The notes under the pieces were generated by a model. It searched no databases. It saw only the letters and a program-made list of their open reading frames with translations, and was not told the DNA's origin. Below, piece by piece: positions 8,086-16,359 of a stretch of 64,000 nt of DNA. The translations under genes were made by a program, and so were the position numbers. The DNA is from SIG440 sp045586925. Its GTDB lineage: Bacteria > Bacillota > Clostridia > Monoglobales > Monoglobaceae. The stretch covers positions 1 through 64,000 of the forward strand of contig JAZNBG010000042.1 in the NCBI GenBank assembly GCA_045586925.1, in the 5' to 3' direction. Position 1 is the first letter of the stretch. Each line of letters opens with the position of its first letter.

Positions 8086-8838
8086 CTATTCGCACAATGT
8101 CAGCAAAAACGGCTCGCCATTAGTAACAAGAACACTATTTTCGTAATGTGCAGCCAGCATACCGTCCTGTGTTAAAACCGTCCAGTCATTGTCTGCTACA
8201 TAAATTTCGCGTGTTCCTGCATTAACCATAGGCTCGATTGCCAGACACATACCCGGTCTGATTCGCACACCTCTGCGACCCGGAGCCACGTAATTAGGAA
8301 TCTCCGGTTCTTCGTGCAGTTCCCTGCCAAGACCGTGACCACAGTATTCACGCAGAACGCTGTATCCGTTATCCTCAACATATTTCTGAATTGCCCCCGA
8401 AATATCTGATATACGATATCCGTCCTTTGCAAACTTTATCCCCTCAAAAAAGCTTTCACGGGTCACATCGATAAGCCTTTGCGCCTCATCAGATATTTTG
8501 CCTACCCCGAATGTGCGGGCAGCATCGCCGTGATAACCCTTATAGCAGGCACCAACATCAAAGCTGACAATGTCACCCTCTTTGAGGATTCGCTTGTCGG
8601 GAATCCCATGAATAACCTCATCGTTAACGCTGGCGCATACACTACCGGGGAAGCCGCCGTAGCCCTTAAATGAAGGGACACAACCCTGGCTTCTTATATA
8701 TTTTTCGGCAGCCTTGTCAAGCTCTATTGTTGAAACTCCGGGCTTTGTAAGCTCTTCGAGCAATTTCAGCGTTTCACCGGTAACACGACCGGCTGCCTTC
8801 ATAAATTCAATTTCATATTTCGATTTAATGGTAATCAT
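8086..8838 (-). CDS. map: Methionine aminopeptidase, type I
   Basis: 250 residues, the size of the short type Ia enzyme. Metal ligands are visible in SFDVGACYKGYHGDAARTF (two Asp), CGHGLGRELHEEPEIPNY (His, then Glu) and LAIEPMVNAG (Glu), with a last Glu near YENSVLVT. It removes the initiator methionine from nascent proteins at the ribosome. Located directly downstream of adk, as in most Firmicutes. Confidence 0.96.
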   Translation of the reverse strand: MITIKSKYEIEFMKAAGRVTGETLKLLEELTKPGVSTIELDKAAEKYIRSQGCVPSFKGYGGFPGSVCASVNDEVIHGIPDKRILKEGDIVSFDVGACYKGYHGDAARTFGVGKISDEAQRLIDVTRESFFEGIKFAKDGYRISDISGAIQKYVEDNGYSVLREYCGHGLGRELHEEPEIPNYVAPGRRGVRIRPGMCLAIEPMVNAGTREIYVADNDWTVLTQDGMLAAHYENSVLVTNGEPFLLTLCE

Positions 8839-8857
8839 CTTTTTTCTCCAAGCAGAA

Positions 8858-9490
8858 TTAACCCTCTAACGCCGCAAGCACCGCTGCAGTAGTATCAGCA
8901 ATATTCTCCTGACCAATTGCCACTTTTAACATATCACGGTCAGCATAGAATTTTTTAAGAGGTTCCGTTTGCTTATAATATGTCTCAAGGCGCTCCCTGA
9001 TAACCTCCGGCTTATCATCTTCCCTTGTTGTGAGAGCTCCGCCGCAGTTATCGCATACACCATCAACATTTGGTTTTTTATGAAGCTTGTGATATGAGCT
9101 TCCGCACTTTTTACATTCAAGTCTGCCTGCAAGTCTTTCAATTATTTTTTCGTCCTCTACCTCTATGGTAAGAACCTTATCGATATTAACATCCGATTTG
9201 TCAAGTGCCTCGGCCTGATTGAGAGTTCGTGGAAATCCGTCCAGGATAAAGCCATTCTTACAATCAGCCTCGCTTAATCTCTTTTTTACAACATCAATCA
9301 TTACTTCATCAGGAACAAACTTTCCATCATTGATGTATTGAGCTGCAATTTTCCCCAGCTCTGTTCCATCAGCAATATTCTTTCTCAGAATAGCACCTGT
9401 TGAAATTGTGGGTATTTCATAATGCTTACTTAAAGCTTCTGCCTGTGTGCCTTTTCCTGCACCCGGAGCAGCGAGTATAATAAGATTCAT
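8858..9490 (-). CDS. adk: Adenylate kinase (zinc lid)
   Basis: 210 residues. The P-loop is APGAGKGT (8-15), the AMP-binding region includes ISTGAILR, and the core signature is FILDGFPRTLNQAEAL. The lid carries Cys126, Cys129, Cys146 and Cys149, the zinc site of Gram-positive adenylate kinases. It interconverts AMP, ADP and ATP. A long hairpin separates it from secY upstream. Confidence 0.97.
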   Translation of the reverse strand: MNLIILAAPGAGKGTQAEALSKHYEIPTISTGAILRKNIADGTELGKIAAQYINDGKFVPDEVMIDVVKKRLSEADCKNGFILDGFPRTLNQAEALDKSDVNIDKVLTIEVEDEKIIERLAGRLECKKCGSSYHKLHKKPNVDGVCDNCGGALTTREDDKPEVIRERLETYYKQTEPLKKFYADRDMLKVAIGQENIADTTAAVLAALEG

Positions 9491-9570
9491 TTCAGGTCAC
9501 ACCTTTCCGTCAAAAACATAGTTTTAATTTAAATGTAATTCAAAGCTTTACAATTTATGCTTGCTGGATA

Positions 9571-9629
9571 AAAACTCCACAAGGGGCTACCTTAGACCGT
9601 GTCCGGCTAAGGCATCCCCTGTAAAGTTC
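9571..9629 (-). promoter_or_regulatory. Long hairpin with T tract between secY and adk (attenuator or terminator candidate)
   Basis: On the transcript, ACTTTACAGGGG, three bases and CCTTAG (5' arm, 9607-9627) pair with CTAAGG, three bases and CCCCTTGTGGAGT (3' arm, 9574-9595). The stem has one bulge and two G-U pairs and is followed directly by TTTT. A smaller alternative hairpin, CCCTG/CAGGG (9617-9621 with 9629-9633), would compete with it. The arrangement could lower adk-map-infA expression relative to secY. Confidence 0.55.
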
Positions 9630-9644
9630 AGGGCTTGCGCCCAA

Positions 9645-10928
9645 TTATTCTAAAAATCCCTTGTAGTGTCTCATAAGCATCTGAGACTCGAGCTGATTTA
9701 CTGTTTCAAGTGCAACACCTACAACGATGATGATTGATGTACCACCAATTGCAAAGTTGTTGATATTAAGACCGATATTAATGAAAATCGGGATAACAGC
9801 AATAAAGCCCAGGAAGATTGCACCCGCAAGTGTAATCTTTGAAAGTACTCTGCTTATGAAATCCGATGTGGGACGACCGGGACGAATACCCGGAATAAAT
9901 CCACCGTTCTTCTTCATATTATTAGCCATTTCAATTGGATTGAACTGAATAGCTGTGTAGAAATATGTGAAGAAGATAATCAGGAAGAAATATACAATTG
10001 CATATACCCAATGGTCAGGTGAGAGATATCTGAGGAAACTGCCCCAGAAGCCTGCGTCACCAGCCTGAACACCGCAGAATGATGCGATTGTTCCGGGGAA
10101 TGACATAATGGACATAGCGAAGATGATAGGCATTACACCTGCCGATGCAACCTTGATCGGAATATGGGTGCTCTGTCCACCGTACATCTTTCTTCCTACA
10201 ACGCGCTTTGCATACTGAACAGAAATTCTTCTTTCAGCATCATGCATGGCAACAACAAATGCGATAACAACAAGTGCTACGATAACCAAAACGATTGCGC
10301 CGATAACACTTGATGTACCACCCAGCATATACTGGTAGAGCGATACAGCCATTGCAGGACCGCCTGAAACGATACCGGCAAAAATGATAAGGGAAATACC
10401 GTTGCCGACACCCTTTTCTGTAATCTGCTCACCAAGCCACATAAGGAATGCTGTACCTGCTGAGAATGTAGTAACAACTACAACAGCGGTCCAGAATCCG
10501 GGGTTTACTACTGCTTTGTAACTATCAAGCAAGAAGTAAAGACCGATAGCCTGAATAAGAGCGAGAACAATTGTAGCTACTCTCTGAATCTGCGCAATTT
10601 TCTTTCTGCCTTCTTCGCCTTCCTTCTGCAATCTTTCAAGCGCAGGAATAGCTACGCATAAAAGCTGCATAATGATTGATGCGTTGATGTAAGGCGTAAT
10701 ACTCATTGCAAAAATTGTTGTATTCTGAAAAGCGCCGCCGGATACCACATTAATGAAGCCGAGAAGCGAGTTGTTTGTACTTGCAAAAATCTGCTCCAAC
10801 TGTGTGGGATCAAGCATCGGAACCGGAATTACAGAACCGAGACGGAAAATTATAAGCATACCAAGGGTATAAAACAGTTTCTTTCTCAGGTCTGCAACCA
10901 TCCATGCATTCCTAATTGTTTCAAACAT
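9645..10928 (-). CDS. secY: Preprotein translocase channel SecY
   Basis: 427 residues with ten hydrophobic spans. Recognisable blocks: FRLGSVIPVPMLDP near span 1, the plug region after it, GVGNGISLIIFAGI (span 5) and the cytoplasmic loop NGGFIPGIRPGRPTSDFI. The ATG abuts the rplO stop as TAAATG, with GGAGG-like GAGGTGG inside rplO, so the two are translationally coupled. A structured gap of 154 nt follows before adk. Confidence 0.98.
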   Translation of the reverse strand: MFETIRNAWMVADLRKKLFYTLGMLIIFRLGSVIPVPMLDPTQLEQIFASTNNSLLGFINVVSGGAFQNTTIFAMSITPYINASIIMQLLCVAIPALERLQKEGEEGRKKIAQIQRVATIVLALIQAIGLYFLLDSYKAVVNPGFWTAVVVVTTFSAGTAFLMWLGEQITEKGVGNGISLIIFAGIVSGGPAMAVSLYQYMLGGTSSVIGAIVLVIVALVVIAFVVAMHDAERRISVQYAKRVVGRKMYGGQSTHIPIKVASAGVMPIIFAMSIMSFPGTIASFCGVQAGDAGFWGSFLRYLSPDHWVYAIVYFFLIIFFTYFYTAIQFNPIEMANNMKKNGGFIPGIRPGRPTSDFISRVLSKITLAGAIFLGFIAVIPIFINIGLNINNFAIGGTSIIIVVGVALETVNQLESQMLMRHYKGFLE

Positions 10929-11366
10929 TTATACCACCTCAACCTTTCCGCCGGCAGCAATAATCTTTTCTTCAGCGGTTTTGCTGAATCGTTTTGCTTT
11001 AACGGTGAAAGCCTTGTTAACTTCACCGCGACCAAGGATAACAACACCATCACAAATCTTTGAAATGATGCCATTCTCCTTAAGAACCTCAGCTGTAACT
11101 TCTGTGCAGTCCAGCTTGTTAAGAACTTCTACGTTAACAGAAACGAACTTCTTTGCAAAGATGTTTGTAAAGCCACGTTTTGGAAGTCTTCTGTAAATAG
11201 GCATCTGTCCACCTTCAAAACCGGGACGAACACCGCCGCCGCTGCGGGCATTCTGACCTTTATGGCCCTTACCTGCTGTTTTGCCGTTACCGCTACCGTG
11301 ACCTCTGCCTACTCTGAAATTACTCTTCTTTGAGCCTTCGCTCGGAGATAATTCATGAAGTTTCAT
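10929..11366 (-). CDS. rplO: Ribosomal protein L15
   Basis: 145 residues from the ATG at 11366 (MKLHELSPSEGSKKSNFRVG), preceded by GAGGAGGTG. The long extension RGHGSGNGKTAGKGHKGQNA contacts 23S rRNA deep in the 50S. The body includes GGQMPIYRRLPKRGFTN. It sits between rpmD and secY; its stop codon touches the secY start. Confidence 0.97.
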   Translation of the reverse strand: MKLHELSPSEGSKKSNFRVGRGHGSGNGKTAGKGHKGQNARSGGGVRPGFEGGQMPIYRRLPKRGFTNIFAKKFVSVNVEVLNKLDCTEVTAEVLKENGIISKICDGVVILGRGEVNKAFTVKAKRFSKTAEEKIIAAGGKVEVV

Positions 11367-11415
11367 TGAGTACACCTCCTCTTTATTTTTTATCAATATT
11401 TGAGACGCTGAAAAT

Positions 11416-11598
11416 TTACGCCTCTTCAACTGCAACCAGATGAGAAACCTTAAAGATCATACCTCTGATCTGAGGATTGTCGGGTTTCTCAACACACTGA
11501 TGGAGCTTTCTGAGACCCAGAGCTTCAACAGTTGCTATCTGATCCTTTTTGCAACCAATTGTACTTTTTACAAGTGTTACTTTCAATGTGTTAGCCAA
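11416..11598 (-). CDS. rpmD: Ribosomal protein L30
   Basis: 60 residues with the L30 core LKVTLVKSTIGCKKDQIATV and EALGLRKLHQ. Small 50S protein of the bacterial type (short L30, no eukaryotic L7 extension). Placed between rpsE and rplO in the spc order. Confidence 0.96.
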   Translation of the reverse strand: MANTLKVTLVKSTIGCKKDQIATVEALGLRKLHQCVEKPDNPQIRGMIFKVSHLVAVEEA

Positions 11599-11642
11599 GG
11601 ATAAAACCTCCTATCTTTCTTGGTTGTAACCGGTATTAAGCC

Positions 11643-12167
11643 TTAGATTTCTTCGGGCTTCTTACCTCTCAGCTTTGCAACCTCTTCTACACTCTTGAGT
11701 GCAGCAAGAGCCTGAACTGTTGCAGATACAACGTTCTTAGGGTTGTTGCTTCTGAGACATTTTGTTCTGATATCACGAATACCGGCAAGCTCAAGAACCG
11801 CACGAACGGGACCACCTGCGATAACACCGGTACCTTCTGCTGCGGGCTTAAGAAGAACTCTGCCTGCGCCAAATTCGCCGATGATTTCGTGAGGAATGGT
11901 AGTATTTACCATAGGAACTGTAATCATATTCTTCTTAGCCTCGTCGATACCCTTGCGGATAGCATCCGGAACTTCGGCTGCCTTACCCATACCGTATCCA
12001 ACATGACCATTTTCGTCACCAACTACTACCAGGGCACTGAATCTGCTTGTTCTACCACCCTTTACAGTTTTTGATACACGATTAAGAGAAACTACTTTTT
12101 CCTTTATGTCAAGCGTACTTGCATCAATACGCTCCTGCTTTTTGGTTATCTCTACTCTTTCTGCCAT
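11643..12167 (-). CDS. rpsE: Ribosomal protein S5
   Basis: 174 residues. The N-terminal double-stranded-RNA-binding-like domain includes KVVSLNRVSKTVKGGRTSRF, the loop where spectinomycin and fidelity mutations fall. The C-terminal domain includes PAAEGTGVIAGGPVRAVLEL. S5 helps shape the mRNA entry channel and decoding accuracy. Start preceded by AGGTG. Confidence 0.97.
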   Translation of the reverse strand: MAERVEITKKQERIDASTLDIKEKVVSLNRVSKTVKGGRTSRFSALVVVGDENGHVGYGMGKAAEVPDAIRKGIDEAKKNMITVPMVNTTIPHEIIGEFGAGRVLLKPAAEGTGVIAGGPVRAVLELAGIRDIRTKCLRSNNPKNVVSATVQALAALKSVEEVAKLRGKKPEEI

Positions 12168-12253
12168 TGTTTTTCACCTCTTTCAAAAACTGACTTTCAA
12201 TGTAATCGACCAATAAACCGGTCTGTGCAAATTGATACTGCGATTTTGCAATA

Positions 12254-12616
12254 TTAGAATTCCAAACCGCCTTCACGAGCACCTGCTGCAACCTCTGCAA
12301 CTCTGCCGTGGAATACGTATCCACCTCTGTCAAAAACAACAGTCTTGATGTTTGCATCAAGGGCTTTCTTTGCAACAGCCAGACCAACCGCCTTAGCAGC
12401 TTCTTTGTTGCCACCGTAATTTGCCTTGAGTTCTGCGTCCAAAGTTGAAGCAGATACCAAAGTCTTGCCGGTTGTATCATCAATTACCTGTGCATATATA
12501 TTCTTAAGACTTCTGTAAACACAAAGTCTGGGGGTTTCACTTGTTCCAGAAACTTTTTTACGAACTCTTGCATGTCTTGCACGTCTTGCTTCTTCGCTGT
12601 TTTTTCTTTTAATCAT
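12254..12616 (-). CDS. rplR: Ribosomal protein L18
   Basis: 120 residues from the ATG at 12616 (MIKRKNSEEARRARHARVRK), which follows AAGGAGGTG by 9 nt. A non-ATG start four codons earlier is less likely. L18 binds 5S rRNA; its signature region TPRLCVYRSLKNIYAQVIDD and the C-terminal FDRGGYVFHGRVAEVAAGAR are clear. Confidence 0.97.
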   Translation of the reverse strand: MIKRKNSEEARRARHARVRKKVSGTSETPRLCVYRSLKNIYAQVIDDTTGKTLVSASTLDAELKANYGGNKEAAKAVGLAVAKKALDANIKTVVFDRGGYVFHGRVAEVAAGAREGGLEF

Positions 12617-12704
12617 TCTAAATTGCACCTCCTTGCGGTTTAGTATGAATCTCGCTGTAATGAGCCATCATCAAGCGGCCACAACCTGTGTATGAAGAAA
12701 TCTA

Positions 12705-13253
12705 TTATTTCTTCTTAGCACCTGTTTTACCTTCTTTTCTTCTGATAACTTCATCAACATACTTAATACCTTTACCCTTATATGGTTCAGGCGGTCTCTT
12801 TTCTCTTACCTGTGCGGCAAACTGACCAACTTTCTGTTTGTCATAACCTGTAATGATAATCTGGTTAGGCTGAGGAACATCAATTTTAATGCCATCAGGC
12901 TCTTCCATCTCAACCTGGTGTGAATAACCAAGGTTCATAACAAGCTTGTTGCCCTGCTTTGCTGCTCTGTAACCAACACCGTTGATTTCAAGGTTCTTTG
13001 TGTAACCTTCAGATACACCGATAACCATGTTAGCCACAAGAGTACGTGTAAGACCGTGGAGTGCTCTGTGTTCCTTAACATCAGAAGGACGTTCAACAAC
13101 TACTGTGTTTCCATCCATCTTGATAATCATATCAGATGACATTGTCTGAACAAGAGTGCCCTTGGGACCTTTAACTGTAATTTCATTGTTTTCACCTATT
13201 TTAACTTCAACACCTGCAGGTATTGTAATAGGCTGCTTTCCTATACGTGACAT
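12705..13253 (-). CDS. rplF: Ribosomal protein L6
   Basis: 182 residues from the ATG at 13253 (MSRIGKQPITIPAGVEVKIG), preceded by AGGAGGAAG. Two tandem L6 domains are present, the second ending in QVREKRPPEPYKGKGIKYVD. L6 sits near the sarcin-ricin loop on the 50S. Spc-operon position between rpsH and rplR. Confidence 0.97.
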   Translation of the reverse strand: MSRIGKQPITIPAGVEVKIGENNEITVKGPKGTLVQTMSSDMIIKMDGNTVVVERPSDVKEHRALHGLTRTLVANMVIGVSEGYTKNLEINGVGYRAAKQGNKLVMNLGYSHQVEMEEPDGIKIDVPQPNQIIITGYDKQKVGQFAAQVREKRPPEPYKGKGIKYVDEVIRRKEGKTGAKKK

Positions 13254-13270
13254 ATGATCTTCCTCCTTTC

Positions 13271-13669
13271 TTACCAAATAAATGCGAGAACTTCACCGCC
13301 AACATTCTGGCGACGAGCTTCCTTATCTGTCATAATACCCTTAGATGTAGAAATAATTGCGATACCCAAACCCTTCAATACCTGGGGCAGTTCATCTTTT
13401 GCTGCGTATATTCTGAGACCGGGCTTTGAAACTCTCTTAAGACCGGTAAGAACCTTCTGCTTGTTCTCAGCATACTTAAGTGTTACACGAATAACGCCCT
13501 GTGTGCTGTCATCAATATACTCAACTGCTTTTACATATCCTTCATCAAGCAAAATCTGTGCAATAGCCTTTTTCATATTTGATGCAGGAATATCAACTGT
13601 CGCATGTCTTGAATCGTTTGCGTTTCTAATTCTTGTCAGCATATCTGCTATTGGATCTGTGATGTGCAT
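13271..13669 (-). CDS. rpsH: Ribosomal protein S8
   Basis: 132 residues from the ATG at 13669 (MHITDPIADMLTRIRNANDS), preceded by AGGAGGAT. An upstream in-frame extension to 13735 is rejected. The C-terminal signature ISTSKGIMTDKEARRQNVGG is typical. S8 binds 16S helix 21 and in E. coli represses the spc operon at the rplE region. Confidence 0.97.
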   Translation of the reverse strand: MHITDPIADMLTRIRNANDSRHATVDIPASNMKKAIAQILLDEGYVKAVEYIDDSTQGVIRVTLKYAENKQKVLTGLKRVSKPGLRIYAAKDELPQVLKGLGIAIISTSKGIMTDKEARRQNVGGEVLAFIW

Positions 13670-13785
13670 ATTTATCCTCCTTTTTATCGGATTTTGTGAG
13701 TCAGTTTGGTTATCCGTATCCAATTTTTTAACCACTTGACTCTCCTACTTGAATTTTTTATTTCTCAGTCAGAACATTCTGTATC

Positions 13786-13971
13786 TTACCAGGATGCTTT
13801 CTTAACTCCGGGGATCTGGCCCTTGTAAGCCAATTCACGGAAGCAGATTCTGCAGATACCGAACTTACGAAGGTAAGCGTGGGGTCTGCCGCAGATTTTG
13901 CATCTGTTGTATTCACGGGTAGAATACTTTTGTTCCTTCTGCTGCTTTAAAACCATAGCTTTCTTTGCCAT
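13786..13971 (-). CDS. rpsZ: Ribosomal protein S14, zinc-binding type Z
   Basis: 61 residues with two CxxC pairs (CKIC and CRIC) in RCKICGRPHAYLRKFGICRI, defining the short zinc-binding S14. Preceded by a GGAGGAG-type site. Located between rplE and rpsH, as in Firmicutes. No zinc-free S14 paralogue is seen in this window. Confidence 0.97.
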   Translation of the reverse strand: MAKKAMVLKQQKEQKYSTREYNRCKICGRPHAYLRKFGICRICFRELAYKGQIPGVKKASW

Positions 13972-14012
13972 AAGCTTTAATCTCCTCCATTTCTGAGATG
14001 TTGGATGGACTA

Positions 14013-14549
14013 TTATCTTGTAAAGGGAGCACCCATCAATGTAAGAAGCTCACGAGCTTCTTCATCGGTCTGTGCTGTTGTAACAAAAATGATATCCATT
14101 CCGCGAAGTTTATCAATCTTATCATAGTCTATTTCAGGGAAAATAAGCTGTTCCTTGATACCCAGAGAATAGTTACCTCTGCCATCAAATGCATTGGGGT
14201 TAATACCTCTGAAGTCACGAACACGTGGAAGAGCTGCGTTAAACAGTCTGTCAACGAACTCATACATCTTCGAGCCTCTGAGAGTTACCTTACAACCAAT
14301 GTTCATACCTTCTCTGACTTTAAACTGAGCTACAGACTTTCTTGCCTTTGTGATAATTGGCTTCTGACCTGTAATCAAAGCAAGATCATTCATAGCATAA
14401 TCAATAGCCTTTGAGTTTTCTTTTGCTTCACCCACGCCGATGTTGATAACAACCTTGTCAAGCTTGGGAATCTGCATAACACTCTTGTATTCGAATTTCT
14501 TCATAAGAGCGTCCTTAATCTCTTTTGTATAACGTTCTTCAAGTCTCAT
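14013..14549 (-). CDS. rplE: Ribosomal protein L5
   Basis: 178 residues: MQIPKLDKVVINIGVGEAKE, ARKSVAQFKVREGMNIGCKV and the C-terminal IIFVTTAQTDEEARELLTLM are typical L5. It joins 5S rRNA to the central protuberance. Start follows GAAAGGAGG. Immediate neighbours are rplX upstream and rpsZ downstream. Confidence 0.97.
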   Translation of the reverse strand: MRLEERYTKEIKDALMKKFEYKSVMQIPKLDKVVINIGVGEAKENSKAIDYAMNDLALITGQKPIITKARKSVAQFKVREGMNIGCKVTLRGSKMYEFVDRLFNAALPRVRDFRGINPNAFDGRGNYSLGIKEQLIFPEIDYDKIDKLRGMDIIFVTTAQTDEEARELLTLMGAPFTR

Positions 14550-14578
14550 TATACGTTGCCTCCTTTCTTGAATGATTA

Positions 14579-14905
14579 TTAATCAGCAAATGTTTCTCCG
14601 CACTTTTTGCAGTAACGAACATGTGTTCCGTCCTCCAGAACCTTTCTGCCAACACGTGTTGCGGCATTGCACTTAGCGCAGATGTTCATTACCTTGCTTG
14701 CGTATATGGGAGTTTCCTGGTTGATAATACCACCAGCTTCGCCCATACGGCGGGGTTTCTTATGCTTTGTTGCAACTGAAACACCTTCAACGATAACTGT
14801 ACGCTTTTCGGGGTTTACTGACAATACTTTACCTTTCTTGCCCTTATCCTTACCTGAAAGCACTACAACTTTATCTCCGGTTTTAACATGCATCTTTGTA
14901 CTCAT
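14579..14905 (-). CDS. rplX: Ribosomal protein L24
   Basis: 108 residues. The N-terminal KOW domain reads VKTGDKVVVLSGKDKGKKGK. The C-terminal part contains CxxC pairs (NICAKCNAA, YCKKCGE), a zinc-ribbon-like addition seen in some bacterial L24. L24 is an assembly initiator on the 5' domain of 23S rRNA. Start preceded by AAAGGAGG. Confidence 0.96.
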   Translation of the reverse strand: MSTKMHVKTGDKVVVLSGKDKGKKGKVLSVNPEKRTVIVEGVSVATKHKKPRRMGEAGGIINQETPIYASKVMNICAKCNAATRVGRKVLEDGTHVRYCKKCGETFAD

Positions 14906-14962
14906 GTTTTTTCCTCCTTTCGCAATTACTCAGGAATTACAACTTTATTTATACGGATTTAT

Positions 14963-14986
14963 TTCCGCTTATCCGGGCGTTTCGCA
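14963..14986 (-). repeat. 24-nt motif in the rplN-rplX gap, copy 1
   Basis: In the 118-nt gap between rplN and rplX the + strand reads TTCCGCT (14963-14969), three variable bases, then CCGGGCGTTTCGCA (14973-14986). The same blocks with the same spacing occur in the rpsJ leader at 20653-20676, with only the three middle bases different. Here the region can fold with GCGAAA pairing to TTTCGC (14981 to 14998). Confidence 0.6.
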
Positions 14987-15023
14987 ATTTGAGCGAAAAT
15001 CTTCCGGGGTTTATTGTGGTTTC

Positions 15024-15392
15024 TTACAGAACCTCAGGAGCAAGAGACAAAATTTTCATATAGTCCTTTTCACGAAGTTCTCTGGCGATGGGGCCAAAAA
15101 TACGAGTTCCACGGGGAGTTTTGTCGTCCTTGATGATAACTGCTGCGTTTTCATCGAACTTAATCTTAGAGCCGTCAGCTCTCTTAATACCCTGAACACT
15201 GCGTACTATAACTGCTTTAACAACATCACCTTTTTTTACAGCGCCGCCGGGAGCTGCCTTCTTTACAGAAGCAACGATAACATCACCAATGTTGCCGTAA
15301 CGACGGTATGAGCCGCCAAGAACACGGATACACATAAGTTCTTTTGCACCGCTGTTGTCAGCTACTTTAAGCAAAGTCTGCTGTTGTACCAT
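15024..15392 (-). CDS. rplN: Ribosomal protein L14
   Basis: 122 residues: MVQQQTLLKVADNSGAKELM at the start and RGTRIFGPIARELREKDYMK near the end, standard for L14, which forms inter-subunit bridge B8. Start preceded by AGGAGGAA. It follows rpsQ and is separated from rplX by a structured gap. Confidence 0.97.
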   Translation of the reverse strand: MVQQQTLLKVADNSGAKELMCIRVLGGSYRRYGNIGDVIVASVKKAAPGGAVKKGDVVKAVIVRSVQGIKRADGSKIKFDENAAVIIKDDKTPRGTRIFGPIARELREKDYMKILSLAPEVL

Positions 15393-15439
15393 AATGGATT
15401 TCCTCCTATTCTTAAATCATAGTTTCGGGAAAAGCCAAT

Positions 15440-15700
15440 TTATTTAGCTTTTTCAACGATTTCAACCAGTCTCCATCTCTTGTCCTTTGACAAAGGTCTG
15501 GTTTCCATTACTTTTACCTTATCACCTATGCCGCACTCATTGTTTTCGTCGTGAGCCTTCAGCTTGTAGGTGTTTTTCATAACCTTTTTGTATACGGGGT
15601 GCTTAACGCTATCCTTAATTGCAACAACGATTGTTTTGTCCATCTTGTCGCTGATAACTTCACCGATACGGGTTTTGCGATAATTACGCTTTTCTTCCAT
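15440..15700 (-). CDS. rpsQ: Ribosomal protein S17
   Basis: 86 residues with the OB-fold signature VISDKMDKTIVVAIKDSVKH and the C-terminal VMETRPLSKDKRWRLVEIVE. S17 is a primary binder of the 16S 5' domain. Fifteen nucleotides separate it from rpmC. Start preceded by AGGAGGTG. Confidence 0.97.
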   Translation of the reverse strand: MEEKRNYRKTRIGEVISDKMDKTIVVAIKDSVKHPVYKKVMKNTYKLKAHDENNECGIGDKVKVMETRPLSKDKRWRLVEIVEKAK

Positions 15701-15715
15701 TAGACCTTACACCTC

Positions 15716-15928
15716 CTACTGATTTATGTTGGCATTAAGGCCAAGCTCTTGTTCCTTCAGAACTGTCTTAAGCTTAGCAATATCCTTCTTAACTGCAACG
15801 ATTCTCATGGGATTGTCAAGCTGATTCATTGCATTCTGAAAACGAAGGTTAAAAAGCTCTTCCTTAAGGTCCTGAATTTTATCAACGATTTCCTGTGCTG
15901 AAAGGTCTCTGATCTCATTTATTTTCAT
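15716..15928 (-). CDS. rpmC: Ribosomal protein L29
   Basis: 70 residues, two long helices: MKINEIRDLSAQEIVDKIQD and ELFNLRFQNAMNQLDNPMRI. L29 borders the exit tunnel and helps dock SRP and trigger factor. Its start shares one base with the rplP stop (15928), so translation is coupled. Confidence 0.97.
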   Translation of the reverse strand: MKINEIRDLSAQEIVDKIQDLKEELFNLRFQNAMNQLDNPMRIVAVKKDIAKLKTVLKEQELGLNANINQ

Positions 15929-16359
15929 TACATTTCACCTTCCATTTCCTGATCGGCTTTTCTCACAAACTTACACTTGAGAGGAAGCTTGTGCATAGCA
16001 AGACGCATAGCCTCACGAGCTACTTCTTCGCTTACGCCGCCGATTTCAAATAATATTCTACCGGGCTTAACAACTGCTACCCAGTATTCCGGTGAACCCT
16101 TACCACTACCCATACGAGTTTCAGCAGGTTTCTCTGTTACGGGCTTGTCAGGGAATATCTTAATCCAAACCTGACCGCCTCTCTTTGTATAACGTGTCAT
16201 AGCAATACGGGCAGCCTCAATCTGGTTGCTTGTAATCCAAGCAGGTGACTGAGCCTGAAGACCAAACTCGCCGTATACAACCTTGTTGCCGCGAGAAGCC
16301 TTACCCTTCATTCTACCACGCATAACTCTTCTAAACTTAACTCTTTTTGGTGATAACAT
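15928..16359 (-). CDS. rplP: Ribosomal protein L16
   Basis: 143 residues: MLSPKRVKFRRVMRGRMKGK, then FPDKPVTEKPAETRMGSGKG and the conserved glycine-rich turn. L16 organises the A-site tRNA elbow on the 50S. It overlaps rpsC and rpmC by one base at each end, indicating tight coupling. Confidence 0.97.
   Translation of the reverse strand: MLSPKRVKFRRVMRGRMKGKASRGNKVVYGEFGLQAQSPAWITSNQIEAARIAMTRYTKRGGQVWIKIFPDKPVTEKPAETRMGSGKGSPEYWVAVVKPGRILFEIGGVSEEVAREAMRLAMHKLPLKCKFVRKADQEMEGEM

Noticed and set aside
13247..13739. Rightward frames opposite rpsH
   Set aside because: Complete antisense overlap with rpsH and its ribosome binding site; no independent signal.
14667..15311. Rightward open frame of 214 codons across rplX and rplN
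   Set aside because: It lies fully antisense to two certain ribosomal genes and the gap between them; the composition is a by-product of their codons.
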